The notes: a model not told the origin generated them from the sequence alone. 64,000 nucleotides of DNA from JAYVSZ01 sp043774925 (GCA_043774925.1 JAYVSZ010000018.1:1-64000), one strand, 5' to 3'. Counted from the stretch's first letter, positions 23,965 to 33,043 are shown. Program-made: numbers and translations.

Positions 23965-25077
23965 ATGAACTTCACTGCCGCTGATCACGCTTTTATGGCT
24001 CAGGCCTTGCGATTAGCCGAAAGCGGCTTGTACACCACCATGCCAAACCCACGCGTGGGCTGCGTGATTGTAAAAAATAATGAAATTGTTGGCGAAGGCG
24101 CGCATTTAAAGGCTGGCGAGCCGCATGCTGAGGTGCTGGCGCTGCGCCAAGCGGGTGATAATGCCAAAGGCGCAACGGTTTATGTGACCTTAGAGCCTTG
24201 CAGCCACCATGGTAAAACGCCGCCATGCGCGGATGCGTTAATAGAAGCTAAAGTCTCAAAAGTCATCGCTGCGATGCAAGACCCAAACCCACTCGTCGCA
24301 GGCCAAGGATTGGCGCGGCTTGCAGCGCAGGGCATTGAAGTTGCAAGCGGTTTAATGCAAGCGCAAGCCGAGGCGCTGAACCCAGGTTTTATCTCGCGCA
24401 TGCGCAACAATAGGCCGTTTGTGCGCAGCAAAATTGCCGCGAGTTTAGATGGCAAAACCGCGCTAAATAACGGCGCAAGCCAATGGATTACGGGCGAAGC
24501 TGCGCGGCGCGATGTGCAGCATTGGCGCGCGCAGTCATGCGCCATTTTGACGGGCGTTGGCACGGTGTTGAGCGATAACCCAAGTTTAAGCGTGCGCGAG
24601 ATTGAACTAGAGCGCCAACCTATGCGCGTGATTGTGGATAGTTTTTTGCGCACGCCGCTCAATGCCAAAGTCTTACAAAACGGCCGTGCTAATACTCAAA
24701 CCTTGATTGCTTTCGCCATTGATGCAGAAGATAAAGCAGAAGCCTTGTTTGAAGCGGGTGCGGAGCTGCTGTGCATTCCCGACGATATGGGTCAAAATAA
24801 TACATCAAAAGTATGCCTAAAAACGCTGTTAAGCCACCTTGCGGCGAATGAAATCAACGAAGTGTTAGTCGAGGGTGGCGAAGGCTTGAACGGCGCGCTA
24901 TTAGCGCAAAACCTGATAGATGAGCTGATAGTATATTACGCACCAAAAATCATGGGTAGCACCGCGAAAGGCATGTTTGCAATGCCAGCATTTACCAAAA
25001 TGAATCAAGCACTTAATTTACAAATTTTAGATGTGCGCCAATTTGGCAACGATATTCGCCTTAGGCTCAAATGTTAA
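23965..25077 (+). CDS. ribD: Bifunctional riboflavin deaminase/reductase RibD
   Basis: The 370-residue protein has an N-terminal cytidine-deaminase-like zinc domain (HAEVLALRQAG near residue 53, then TLEPCSHHGKTPPCADALI) and a C-terminal reductase domain (KIAASLDGKTALNNGASQWITG, and VEGGEGLNGALL). It catalyses the second and third steps of riboflavin synthesis. It overlaps the downstream tatD gene by 7 bases, and follows nrdR closely. Confidence 0.95.
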   Translation: MNFTAADHAFMAQALRLAESGLYTTMPNPRVGCVIVKNNEIVGEGAHLKAGEPHAEVLALRQAGDNAKGATVYVTLEPCSHHGKTPPCADALIEAKVSKVIAAMQDPNPLVAGQGLARLAAQGIEVASGLMQAQAEALNPGFISRMRNNRPFVRSKIAASLDGKTALNNGASQWITGEAARRDVQHWRAQSCAILTGVGTVLSDNPSLSVREIELERQPMRVIVDSFLRTPLNAKVLQNGRANTQTLIAFAIDAEDKAEALFEAGAELLCIPDDMGQNNTSKVCLKTLLSHLAANEINEVLVEGGEGLNGALLAQNLIDELIVYYAPKIMGSTAKGMFAMPAFTKMNQALNLQILDVRQFGNDIRLRLKC

Positions 25078-25895
25078 TCGATACGCATTGCCATCTCGAT
25101 GCCGCGGAATTTAACGCAGACCGCGAGGAAGTGGCTGCGCAAGCCAAAAATGCGGGCGTGCAGATGATTGTGATTCCCGCAGTTGAGCCAAAAAACTTCC
25201 AAAATGTGATTAAGCTATCGGCCCAGCACCCGCACTGTTGCTATGCCTTGGGCATGCATCCCATGTATGTGCAAAACGCCAGCCCAAGCCATATTAAGGC
25301 GCTTGGCGAGTTGGTAGAGCAAATATTAAGTGGCGAAAATAAATTGGTGGCGATTGGCGAAATTGGCTTGGATTTTTTTGTGAGCCAATCCAATCAACAA
25401 GAAAATCGTGAGACGCAGGAATATTTTTTTGCGGAACAGCTTAAAATTGCCAAACAATTCGATTTGCCAGTGATTTTGCATGTGCGGCGCGCGGTAGATG
25501 AAGTATTAAAACATCTACGCCGTACAAAAGTGCGCGGCGGCATAGCACATGCGTTTAACGGCAGCTCGCAACAAGCGCAGGAATTTATAAAGTTGGGCTT
25601 TAAATTGGGTTTTGGCGGCGCAATGACGTATTCGCGTGCGCTAAAAATCCGCGAACTGGCAAAAACGTTGACATTAGAGGCGATTGTTTTAGAGACTGAC
25701 GCGCCCGATATTCCGCCAGAATGGTTGGGAACAAAAGGCAGAAATCAACCAAAAGAGCTGATAAGAATTGCACAGGTGTTGGCCGATTTGAGGGGCATAC
25801 CACTGTCGCAAATCATTGAAATTACAGGTAAAAATTCTGTCACAATTTTGCCAAAATTAGCTGCTTTATGCACATCACTTGAAGCTTTACATTAA
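25071..25895 (+). CDS. TatD-family metal-dependent hydrolase
   Basis: The 274-residue protein has the TatD fold motifs: MLIDTHCHLD at the N-terminus, AIGEIGLDFF near residue 97, HVRRAVDEV near 140, GGIAHAFNGS near 165, and LETDAPDIPP near 211. These supply the metal ligands of a TIM-barrel phosphohydrolase or DNase. The exact paralogue (TatD, YcfH or YjjV) cannot be fixed; the HVRRAVDEVLKHL segment and the DAPD(I)PP motif are closest to YjjV. The ATG lies within the last codons of ribD. Confidence 0.88.
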   Translation: MLIDTHCHLDAAEFNADREEVAAQAKNAGVQMIVIPAVEPKNFQNVIKLSAQHPHCCYALGMHPMYVQNASPSHIKALGELVEQILSGENKLVAIGEIGLDFFVSQSNQQENRETQEYFFAEQLKIAKQFDLPVILHVRRAVDEVLKHLRRTKVRGGIAHAFNGSSQQAQEFIKLGFKLGFGGAMTYSRALKIRELAKTLTLEAIVLETDAPDIPPEWLGTKGRNQPKELIRIAQVLADLRGIPLSQIIEITGKNSVTILPKLAALCTSLEALH

Positions 25896-26026
25896 CATTT
25901 GTAAAAAAACCTTACCAACCAATGAGATGCTGTAACTTATTGATTATTATAATAAAAATAATAGATTAAAAAATGAACTTTTTGAAAAAAGCCTTATAAA
26001 TTGGTACGTTACAGTTTAGCTACACA

Positions 26027-26061
26027 CTAATCCACAAAGTTATCCACAGATTTTGTGGATG
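26027..26061. other. DnaA-box cluster in an AT-rich gap
   Basis: The exact DnaA box TTATCCACA (26040-26048) is framed by ATCCACAAA at about 26030-26038 and its exact inverse TTTGTGGAT at about 26052-26060. The 263-bp gap between tatD and mtnA is very AT-rich on both sides. This could be a DnaA-binding regulatory or titration site. Nothing else (dnaA, dnaN, gyrB) nearby supports an origin. Confidence 0.4.
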
Positions 26062-26158
26062 GAAAATGACAAATATTAAACCTTCATATAATGCAACTTT
26101 TTTATTTAAATAAAATTTAAGATTTTTTTGGAAAAAGGTAGAAGTTTTTACTGAAACT

Positions 26159-27235
26159 ATGCTTGTTAATTCACAACATTTTCGCACCATTTGGCCAAAT
26201 GCGCGCTGCCAGTTTGTGCAGATTATCGACCAGACCAAATTGCCGTTTGCATTTGAGCTTGTGCAAATTGATTCGTTTGCCATGATGGTGAGTGCGATTA
26301 AAACCATGCAAGTGCGCGGCGCACCGCTCATTGGCGCGGCTGCAGCGTATGGTATTGCGCTGGCGATGCGTGAGAATGATTCTGAAGTACATTTACAACT
26401 GGCTGCAAAACAACTGATTGCCAGTCGCCCCACTGCGGTGAATTTGACATGGGCTGTAAGCCGCATGGTTGCTGGCTTGCAGGGCATATCCCAACAACGC
26501 AATTTAGCCGCTTGGCGGCTTGCTGCAGAAATTGCAGAAGAGGATGTGGCGCAGAATAAGGCGATTGGGCTGCATGGTTTGACGCTAATTCAGCAACAAT
26601 ATCAGCAAAAGCAATTTAATATCATGACGCATTGCAATGCGGGCTGGCTGGCTACGGTCGACTTCGGCACTGCGCTTGCGCCAATCTACGCCGCGCACGA
26701 TGCGGGTTTGCATATTCACGTTTGGGTGAGCGAAACGCGACCGCGCAACCAAGGCGCGGCGCTTACCGCTTGGGAGCTGGCGCAGCACGGCGTGCCGCAT
26801 ACGGTCATTGCGGATAACGCGGCGGGCTATTTAATGCAAAACAATCAAGTAGATATGCTGATTGTGGGTGCAGACCGTGTGACGGCCAATGGCGACGTGT
26901 GCAATAAAATTGGCACTTATTTAAAAGCGCTAGCGGCGTTTGATAATATAGTTTTTAATCAAAGAGTCCCGTTTTACGCCGCTGTACCAAGCCCAACGAT
27001 TGATTGGGAAATTACGCACGATAATATTGAAATTGAGCACCGCCATGCCGATGAAGTGAGCCATATAACGGGCTTGCATGCAGATGGCAGCGTGCAAAGC
27101 GTGCGCGTAGTGCCCGAAAATTCCAACGCGCTAAACCCCGCGTTTGACGTAACCCCCGCAAGATTGGTGACTGGGATTATCACGGAAAAAGGCGTGTTTG
27201 CGCCAAGTGCGCTAAAGGAGCTAAAGCATGCGTGA
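26159..27235 (+). CDS. mtnA: S-methyl-5-thioribose-1-phosphate isomerase
   Basis: The 358-residue protein is in the eIF2B-like sugar isomerase family and has MtnA motifs: MQVRGAPLIGAAAAYGIAL near residue 51, NIMTHCNAGWLATVDFGTAL near 157 with the catalytic Cys, NQGAALTAWEL, and DMLIVGADRVTANGDVCNKIGTY near 238 with the catalytic Asp. It isomerises methylthioribose 1-phosphate, or 5-deoxyribose 1-phosphate, to the ribulose form. It overlaps the downstream aldolase gene by 8 bases. Confidence 0.92.
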   Translation: MLVNSQHFRTIWPNARCQFVQIIDQTKLPFAFELVQIDSFAMMVSAIKTMQVRGAPLIGAAAAYGIALAMRENDSEVHLQLAAKQLIASRPTAVNLTWAVSRMVAGLQGISQQRNLAAWRLAAEIAEEDVAQNKAIGLHGLTLIQQQYQQKQFNIMTHCNAGWLATVDFGTALAPIYAAHDAGLHIHVWVSETRPRNQGAALTAWELAQHGVPHTVIADNAAGYLMQNNQVDMLIVGADRVTANGDVCNKIGTYLKALAAFDNIVFNQRVPFYAAVPSPTIDWEITHDNIEIEHRHADEVSHITGLHADGSVQSVRVVPENSNALNPAFDVTPARLVTGIITEKGVFAPSALKELKHA

Positions 27236-27875
27236 AGCGCTGTTAAAAATTACGCAAAAATTGATTGAGACTGGCTTAAACAAAGGCACCGCGGGTAATG
27301 TCAGCGTGCGTCATGAAGATGGTTTTTTAATCACGCCATCTGGTATGGAAGTCGCAGAAATGTCACCGCAAAGCATGGTAAAAATGCAGTTTGACGGCAG
27401 TTTTGAAAGTAGAAAAATTCCTTCTAGCGAATGGCGTTTTCATCGCGATATTTTGCAAAATAGAAGCGAAATTAATGCACTTGAGGTAAATGCGATAGTC
27501 CATACACACAGCATGTTTGCCACAACGCTGGCCTGCTTGCACACAGAAATTCCACCGTTTCATTACATGATAGCCGTCACAGGCGGCGATACGATTCGTT
27601 GCGCGCCCTACGCCTTGTTTGGCTCGCAAGCCTTATCTGATGCGGCTTTGCAGGCATTGCAAAATTCTAAAGCCTGCTTGCTGGCGAATCACGGCATGAT
27701 TGCGCTGGGTCGCGATTTAGACGAAGCGTTGAGCATTGCGGTGGAAGTGGAAAACTTGTGCGAGCAGTATTGGCGCGTGTTACAGCTAAATCAGAATCCG
27801 CCAATATTATCGGAAGCGGAAATGCGCGACGTGTTTCAGCAGTTTAAAGGCTACGGAAAATGGGCAAGCTCTTAG
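27228..27875 (+). CDS. Class II aldolase-family protein (Ald2- or MtnB-like)
   Basis: The 215-residue protein has the zinc-aldolase fold: GTAGNVSVRHEDGFLITPSG near the N-terminus, IVHTHSMFATTLAC with two metal-ligand His near residue 90, and LLANHGMIALG with the third near 150. In this family two roles fit beside mtnA: MtnB, which dehydrates methylthioribulose 1-phosphate, and Ald2, which splits it or 5-deoxyribulose 1-phosphate into DHAP and an aldehyde. No mtnC, mtnD or mtnE is in the window, which favours the DHAP shunt but does not prove it. The stop overlaps the convergent symporter gene by 4 bases. Confidence 0.8.
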   Translation: MREALLKITQKLIETGLNKGTAGNVSVRHEDGFLITPSGMEVAEMSPQSMVKMQFDGSFESRKIPSSEWRFHRDILQNRSEINALEVNAIVHTHSMFATTLACLHTEIPPFHYMIAVTGGDTIRCAPYALFGSQALSDAALQALQNSKACLLANHGMIALGRDLDEALSIAVEVENLCEQYWRVLQLNQNPPILSEAEMRDVFQQFKGYGKWASS

Positions 27876-29797
27876 TAAGAAACATCCTCCGCGTGTAAAC
27901 CCGTGTTTTGCCGCACATAAAGCTCTTCCCACAAGTCTTCAGCACGTTTATCGCGCGTTGAAAGTGAAAATAAAATCACTGCCAAAAATCCAAGTGGAAT
28001 TGAAATAATCCCTGGATTTTTTAGCCGAAATAGCGGTTTTTCTAGCCCCACCATGCTCGTGGTTTGGCTTTCATATTTAGCTAAATCTTCATTTGATTTT
28101 TTAATGGTTTTCTCTAAAGTGGCAATTTGCGCGTTAATGCTAGCCACCGCTTCTTGGCTACGAATACGCATCAGCAAATCTTTTAGCGCGGCGATTTTTT
28201 GTGCGGCTGCTGGCCTAGCTTCTGTTTCTTGTTTCGCCGCCTCGGCTTTAGCACAAGTGGTAAAAAATTCGCAGAACAAACCTTCGCTCGCAACAGCAGG
28301 CTTGGCAGCCAATAACGGTGAGCCTTGCAGGGCAGTGTTTGCATCGGCAAGCATTTTTTGCGGGTAAGTCATATTGGGCGAAATCAGCACCAATAAAATC
28401 GCGCTGCCAGCACCAATCAACATGCCCATCACCACGCCAGTGGTGTTGCAGCGCCGCCAATAAAGTGTTAAAAACACGGCAGGCAAATTGCCAGAAGCCG
28501 CCACGGCAAACGCCATGCCGACTAAGTGCGCAACGTTTTGGCCTTTGGCGAGAATGCCAATGATAATCGCCACAACTCCTACACCAATGCTGGCAATGCG
28601 CGCCGCTTTGATTTGCTGTGCTTGCGTCGCATCACCATGTTTAATCACGTTCACGTATAAATCGTGTGCAATGGCGCTTGCGCTGGCCAGCACCAAACCC
28701 GCAACCACGGCGACAATGGTCGCAAACGCTACGGCGGCAACAAATGCCAGCATAAAGTTGCCGAGTAGCGAATCTTGCCCGCCGCCCAAATACTGTGCCA
28801 ACAACGGCGCGGCCATATTGCCGCCTTTGTCGATGCTGCCGATGGTTTCTGGCCCAACGTGAATTGCGGCACCAAAGCCCAAAAATAGCGTTAGCACGTA
28901 AAAGCCGCCAATAATCGCCATCGCCCAGACGACCGATTTGCGCGCCTCTTGCGCATTTGGCACAGTAAAAAAGCGCATTAAAATATGTGGCAAACCTGCC
29001 GTGCCAAACACTAGCGCCATGCCTAAGCTAATTTGGTCAATCGGATCTTTTAAAAACAAACCCGGCTCTAAAAAGCGCTGGCCAAGTTCTTGTGCGCTCA
29101 TATTGCTGGCCGCCGTTCCAAGTAATTTCGCTACTTGCGCTTGTACATTCGGGTTATCAACCACCGCTTGTAAAAACGCGGGCAGGCTGAAGCCATAAGG
29201 CATCCAGACCAAGGTGACTAAAACCAACGAAGCAATCACCAGCAAAACCGCTTTTACGATTTGCACATAAGTGGTTGCCACCATGCCGCCAAAAACCACA
29301 TAAGCTAACATCAACGTGCCGACTGCAATCACGGAAACTTCGTAATTGATGCCGATGAGTGTTTTAACCAGCACGCCGCCGCCCACCATTTGTGCGGTAA
29401 GGTAAAAAATGCTGACAGTAATGGTGGAAATCGCGGCAATAATGCGTGCTTTTTTGGGGTCGTTGCGAAACGCTAAAATGTCGCCCAAGGTGTATTTGCC
29501 AATATTGCGGCATGGTTCGGCGATGACCAAAAGCACCGCGATATAGCCCATGAGAAAGCCGACGGAATACATAAAACCATCGTAGCCATAAAGTGAAATT
29601 AAACCCGCAATGCCTAGGAATGACGCGGCTGACAGGTAATCACCCGCAATTGCCCAGCCGTTTTGTAAGCCAGAAATACTATTGCCCGCCGCGTAAAAAT
29701 CGGTCGTCGATTTCACCCGTTTGCTTGCCCACCACGTGATGCTCATGGTGAGCGCGATAATGCTGCTAAAAACCGCGAAGGTGAGCCACTGATTCAT
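27872..29797 (-). CDS. Sodium:solute symporter (ActP/VC2705-like) with a large insert
   Basis: The 641-residue SSS-family protein has about 13 hydrophobic segments and family motifs such as GLQNGWAIAGDYLSAASFLG near residue 44, the sodium-site region of acetate permeases. It is about 90 residues longer than ActP. The extra length is a hydrophilic stretch around residues 477-590, with Cys residues and a long charged helix (AKAEAAKQETEARPAAAQK), before the last helices. With the adjacent DUF485 protein it is likely an acetate or other monocarboxylate importer of the VC2705 subtype; the real substrate is unknown. Confidence 0.85.
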   Translation of the reverse strand: MNQWLTFAVFSSIIALTMSITWWASKRVKSTTDFYAAGNSISGLQNGWAIAGDYLSAASFLGIAGLISLYGYDGFMYSVGFLMGYIAVLLVIAEPCRNIGKYTLGDILAFRNDPKKARIIAAISTITVSIFYLTAQMVGGGVLVKTLIGINYEVSVIAVGTLMLAYVVFGGMVATTYVQIVKAVLLVIASLVLVTLVWMPYGFSLPAFLQAVVDNPNVQAQVAKLLGTAASNMSAQELGQRFLEPGLFLKDPIDQISLGMALVFGTAGLPHILMRFFTVPNAQEARKSVVWAMAIIGGFYVLTLFLGFGAAIHVGPETIGSIDKGGNMAAPLLAQYLGGGQDSLLGNFMLAFVAAVAFATIVAVVAGLVLASASAIAHDLYVNVIKHGDATQAQQIKAARIASIGVGVVAIIIGILAKGQNVAHLVGMAFAVAASGNLPAVFLTLYWRRCNTTGVVMGMLIGAGSAILLVLISPNMTYPQKMLADANTALQGSPLLAAKPAVASEGLFCEFFTTCAKAEAAKQETEARPAAAQKIAALKDLLMRIRSQEAVASINAQIATLEKTIKKSNEDLAKYESQTTSMVGLEKPLFRLKNPGIISIPLGFLAVILFSLSTRDKRAEDLWEELYVRQNTGLHAEDVSY

Positions 29798-30129
29798 GCT
29801 GCACTCTTTATATTTTTCGAGATGTTATGCGCATCGTCTTTTAAGGCTTTGGCTTCTGTGTCGTAATGTTGCGCACGCTTAGCGTAGATTGCGGCAATCA
29901 GCCACGCAACTAAAAACTGCGAAAGCGCAAATAAAACCCCAATATTAATCACGCCCCAAATTTTGATTTTGAAAATAGTTTGAAAATAAGCCGCGCTAAT
30001 TGGCAGCGTAAAATAAAAAATCAGCGCAATCAACATAAGGCAGCATAAAAAGCGCGTTTTGGTGCTGTGCAGGCGCTGAAAACGCGGGTCGGCTTCAATC
30101 GCTTGCCAATGAATGGTGTGTTTTGCCAC
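29794..30129 (-). CDS. DUF485-like membrane partner of the symporter
   Basis: The 111-residue protein has two membrane segments (FLCCLMLIALIFYFTLPISAAY, and VINIGVLFALSQFLVAWLIAAIYA), the pattern of DUF485/YjcH proteins encoded with acetate symporters. A charged helical tail follows. Its stop overlaps the symporter start as ATGA, so the two are coupled. The role of YjcH-type proteins is not settled; an accessory function for the symporter is inferred. Confidence 0.85.
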   Translation of the reverse strand: MAKHTIHWQAIEADPRFQRLHSTKTRFLCCLMLIALIFYFTLPISAAYFQTIFKIKIWGVINIGVLFALSQFLVAWLIAAIYAKRAQHYDTEAKALKDDAHNISKNIKSAA

Positions 30130-30249
30130 GAAAACTCTCCCGCATTTATCTTTTATTTATGTTTAATTTAGCGCTTCGTTTCATTGTGATTGTAACGTCT
30201 TTGCAGTAAAATAACTTCCCGTCTGCAACAAATCTTATAAAGCGATTCC

Positions 30250-31881
30250 ATGACCAAATATGTGTTCGTGACTGGCGGTGTAGTATCCTCACTTGGTAAA
30301 GGTATCGCCGCAGCCAGCCTAGGCGCCATTCTCGAATCGCGCGGCATCAAAGTCACCATGCTCAAGCTCGACCCCTATATTAATGTGGATCCAGGCACCA
30401 TGTCGCCGTTTCAGCACGGCGAAGTTTTTGTGACGGACGACGGCACGGAAGCGGATTTGGATTTAGGCCATTACGAGCGATTTATTAGCCAGCGTATGGC
30501 CAAACGCAACAGTTTTACCACGGGCCAAATTTACGAAACTGTCATTAAAAAAGAGCGTCGCGGCGAGTATTTAGGCAAAACTGTACAGGTCATTCCACAT
30601 ATTACCGACGAGATTAAAGCGAATATCAGACGCGGCGCAGAGGGCGCGGATGTGGCGATTATTGAGGTTGGCGGCACGGTAGGCGATATTGAATCACTGC
30701 CGTTTTTAGAAGCCATCCGCCAAATGGGTTTTGAAGAAGGCCGCAACAACGCTTGCTACGTGCATCTCACCTTGTTGCCGTGGATTCCAACTGCGGGCGA
30801 GCTGAAAACTAAGCCGACGCAGCACTCAGTAAAAGAGCTGCGCGAAATCGGCATTCAGCCAGATATTCTGCTGTGCCGCGCAGAACGCCCGATTCCAGAA
30901 GAAGAACGCAGAAAAATCGCACTGTTTACCAATGTCGCGTTTGAGGCGGTGATTAGCGCCATTGATAGCGATTCGATTTATAAAATTCCAGGCTTGTTGC
31001 ACGACCAAATGATGGATGAAATTGTGTGCCACAAGCTGAATATTTTGGCAAAAGCAGCCGATTTAACGGAATGGAAAAAAATTACGCACGCGCTGGCCAA
31101 TCCAAAATACGAGGTAGATATTGCCTTTGTGGGTAAATATGTCGATTTAACCGAGTCCTACAAATCGCTTACAGAAGCCTTAATCCATGCGGGCATTCAC
31201 ACCGAATCCAAAGTCAAAATTCACTATATTGATAGTGAAAATATTGAGCGCGACGGTACGGATGCGTTGAAAGACATGGATGCAATTTTGATTCCGGGGG
31301 GCTTTGGCGTACGCGGTACAGAAGGCAAAATTGCGGCGATTCAATACGCGCGCGAAAACAAAATTCCTTATCTTGGCATTTGTTTGGGCATGCAACTGGC
31401 GGTCATAGAATTTGCCCGCAATGTGGCGGGATTAAACGATGCGAATAGCACCGAATTCAATCCTGATGCGCCTTACAAGCTGATTGGTCTTATTGACGAA
31501 TGGCAAGATGCAACTGGTAAAATTGAAAAACGCGATGAGAATTCTGACCTTGGTGGCACCATGCGCTTGGGTGCGCAAAGCTGCCCAATTGAGCCGAATA
31601 CATTGGCTGCAAGCATTTACGGCACTGCTGTGAACGAGCGCCACCGCCACCGTTATGAGGTGAACAATCATTATGTCGAGCAGCTGAAAAAGACGGGCCT
31701 GCTGATTTCTGCGCGCACGCCAACCGAGCAATTGTGCGAGATGATTGAGCTGCCGCAAAACGTGCATCCGTGGTTTGTTGCGTGCCAATTTCACCCAGAA
31801 TTTACGTCGAACCCACGCACTGGACATCCGCTATTTACGGCTTACGTGAATGCGGCTTTGAAAAACAAAAAAAACCATTAA
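30250..31881 (+). CDS. pyrG: CTP synthase
   Basis: The 543-residue protein has the amidoligase domain first (MTKYVFVTGGVVSSLGKGIAAASLG, then KLDPYINVDPGTMSPFQHGEVFVTDDG) and a class I glutaminase domain after about residue 290 (PGGFGVRG, the nucleophile GICLGMQLAVIEFARN, and the His/Glu of QFHPEFTS). It makes CTP from UTP, ATP and glutamine. It begins the pyrG-kdsA-eno-ftsB stretch, conserved in many proteobacteria; here each gap is filled by repeats. Confidence 0.96.
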   Translation: MTKYVFVTGGVVSSLGKGIAAASLGAILESRGIKVTMLKLDPYINVDPGTMSPFQHGEVFVTDDGTEADLDLGHYERFISQRMAKRNSFTTGQIYETVIKKERRGEYLGKTVQVIPHITDEIKANIRRGAEGADVAIIEVGGTVGDIESLPFLEAIRQMGFEEGRNNACYVHLTLLPWIPTAGELKTKPTQHSVKELREIGIQPDILLCRAERPIPEEERRKIALFTNVAFEAVISAIDSDSIYKIPGLLHDQMMDEIVCHKLNILAKAADLTEWKKITHALANPKYEVDIAFVGKYVDLTESYKSLTEALIHAGIHTESKVKIHYIDSENIERDGTDALKDMDAILIPGGFGVRGTEGKIAAIQYARENKIPYLGICLGMQLAVIEFARNVAGLNDANSTEFNPDAPYKLIGLIDEWQDATGKIEKRDENSDLGGTMRLGAQSCPIEPNTLAASIYGTAVNERHRHRYEVNNHYVEQLKKTGLLISARTPTEQLCEMIELPQNVHPWFVACQFHPEFTSNPRTGHPLFTAYVNAALKNKKNH

Positions 31882-32013
31882 CCGCCGATGGACGCAGATA
31901 ATGACAAGATAAAACCTGATAAATATAATCAATATTTTTTAACTAGGTTATTGAGTTAGGTAATTAAAGATTTATCGGATTTAATCAAGATTTTATCTGC
32001 GTTTATCGGCGGT
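31881..32013. repeat. MITE-like inverted-repeat element between pyrG and kdsA
   Basis: ACCGCCGATGGACGCAGATAA at 31881-31901 and its inverse at 31993-32013 agree at 19 of 21 positions, giving terminal arms of a 133-bp element with inner GATAAA-rich arms. It begins at the last base of the pyrG stop codon. A related 137-bp copy lies on the other side of kdsA. Confidence 0.75.
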
Positions 32014-32040
32014 AAAATAATGTTTTTAAAAGGGTTTTAA

Positions 32041-32880
32041 ATGAAGCTATGTAACTTTAACGTCGGCCTAGAACACCCATTATTCCTCATTGCAGGGCCA
32101 TGCGTGATTGAATCGCGTGAGTTTGCAATTGAGACTGCGGGAATACTTAAAGAAATGGCCGCGCGCGTGGGCATTCCGTTTATTTATAAATCGTCTTACG
32201 ATAAAGCGAATCGCAGCTCCACCAAGACTTTCCGTGGTTTTGGCATGGAAGAGGGACTGAAAATTTTGGCCGAAGTGCAAAGCCAAATTGGTGTACCGGT
32301 GCTGACCGATGTGCATACCACTGAGCAAGTGCCGCATGTGGCAGCCGTGGTGGACGTGCTGCAAACGCCTGCATTTTTGTGTCGCCAAACCGATTTTATT
32401 GTCGCTTGTGCGCAATCTGGCAAGCCAGTGAATATCAAAAAAGGCCAATTTTTAGCGCCGCATGATATGTTGCAAGTGGTGAATAAAGCCAAAGAAGCCA
32501 ACGGTGGTGTGGACAATATTATGGTGTGCGAGCGCGGTGCGAGCTTTGGCTATAACACGCTCATTTCCGACATGCGCGGCCTTGCGATTATGCGCGAGAC
32601 CAACTGCCCCGTGGTGTTCGATGCGACGCATTCCGTGCAACAGCCTGGCGGACAAGGCGATAAAAGTGGCGGTCAGCGTGAGTTTGTGCCAGTGTTGGCA
32701 CGTGCTGCCGTAGCAAGTGGCGTGGCTGGTGTGTTTATGGAAACACATCCAGACCCGTCAAAAGCCTTGTCAGACGGCCCGAATGCTTGGCCGCTGAGCA
32801 AGCTGGAAGATTTGTTACACGTGTTGGTAGATTTGGATAGATTGGTAAAAAAAGCGGGTTTTATTGAGAGCACGCTTTAA
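32041..32880 (+). CDS. kdsA: 3-deoxy-8-phosphooctulonate synthase (KDO-8-P synthase)
   Basis: The 279-residue TIM-barrel protein starts with a typical LFLIAGPCVIESREFAIETAG and has FIYKSSYDKANRSSTKTFRG, VLTDVHT, and FDATHSVQQPGG near residue 200. It condenses phosphoenolpyruvate with arabinose 5-phosphate for lipopolysaccharide KDO. In the metal-type classification the first motif has Asn rather than Cys in non-metal enzymes; here IKKGQFLAPHDM is present but the type was not settled. Confidence 0.95.
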   Translation: MKLCNFNVGLEHPLFLIAGPCVIESREFAIETAGILKEMAARVGIPFIYKSSYDKANRSSTKTFRGFGMEEGLKILAEVQSQIGVPVLTDVHTTEQVPHVAAVVDVLQTPAFLCRQTDFIVACAQSGKPVNIKKGQFLAPHDMLQVVNKAKEANGGVDNIMVCERGASFGYNTLISDMRGLAIMRETNCPVVFDATHSVQQPGGQGDKSGGQREFVPVLARAAVASGVAGVFMETHPDPSKALSDGPNAWPLSKLEDLLHVLVDLDRLVKKAGFIESTL

Positions 32881-32906
32881 TTTTTTAAATCAAAAAACAA
32901 TTTTTT

Positions 32907-33043
32907 ACCGCCGATAAACGCATATACGCACTGATAAAAGCTGATAAATTCTAAAATTCAGAATTTAATCAGCTGGCACATTTTATTAGATGAGCGCTTT
33001 TATTAAATGTATTCATCGGCATGTATCTGCGTTTATCGGCGGT
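32907..33043. repeat. MITE-like inverted-repeat element between kdsA and eno
   Basis: ACCGCCGATAAACGCATATA at 32907-32926 faces the inverse ATCTGCGTTTATCGGCGGT ending at 33043, enclosing inner CTGATAAA-type arms. It is 137 bp long and belongs to the same family as the element at 31881-32013, so kdsA is flanked by two related copies. Confidence 0.75.

Noticed and set aside
25896..26158. Chromosomal replication origin
   Set aside because: DnaA boxes and AT-rich DNA are present, but no dnaA, dnaN, gyrB or similar gene is nearby, and only one exact box was found.
26020..26502. 160-codon minus-strand frame spanning the DnaA-box gap and mtnA
   Set aside because: It reads across the AT-rich gap and against mtnA, with no ribosome site and no family motifs.
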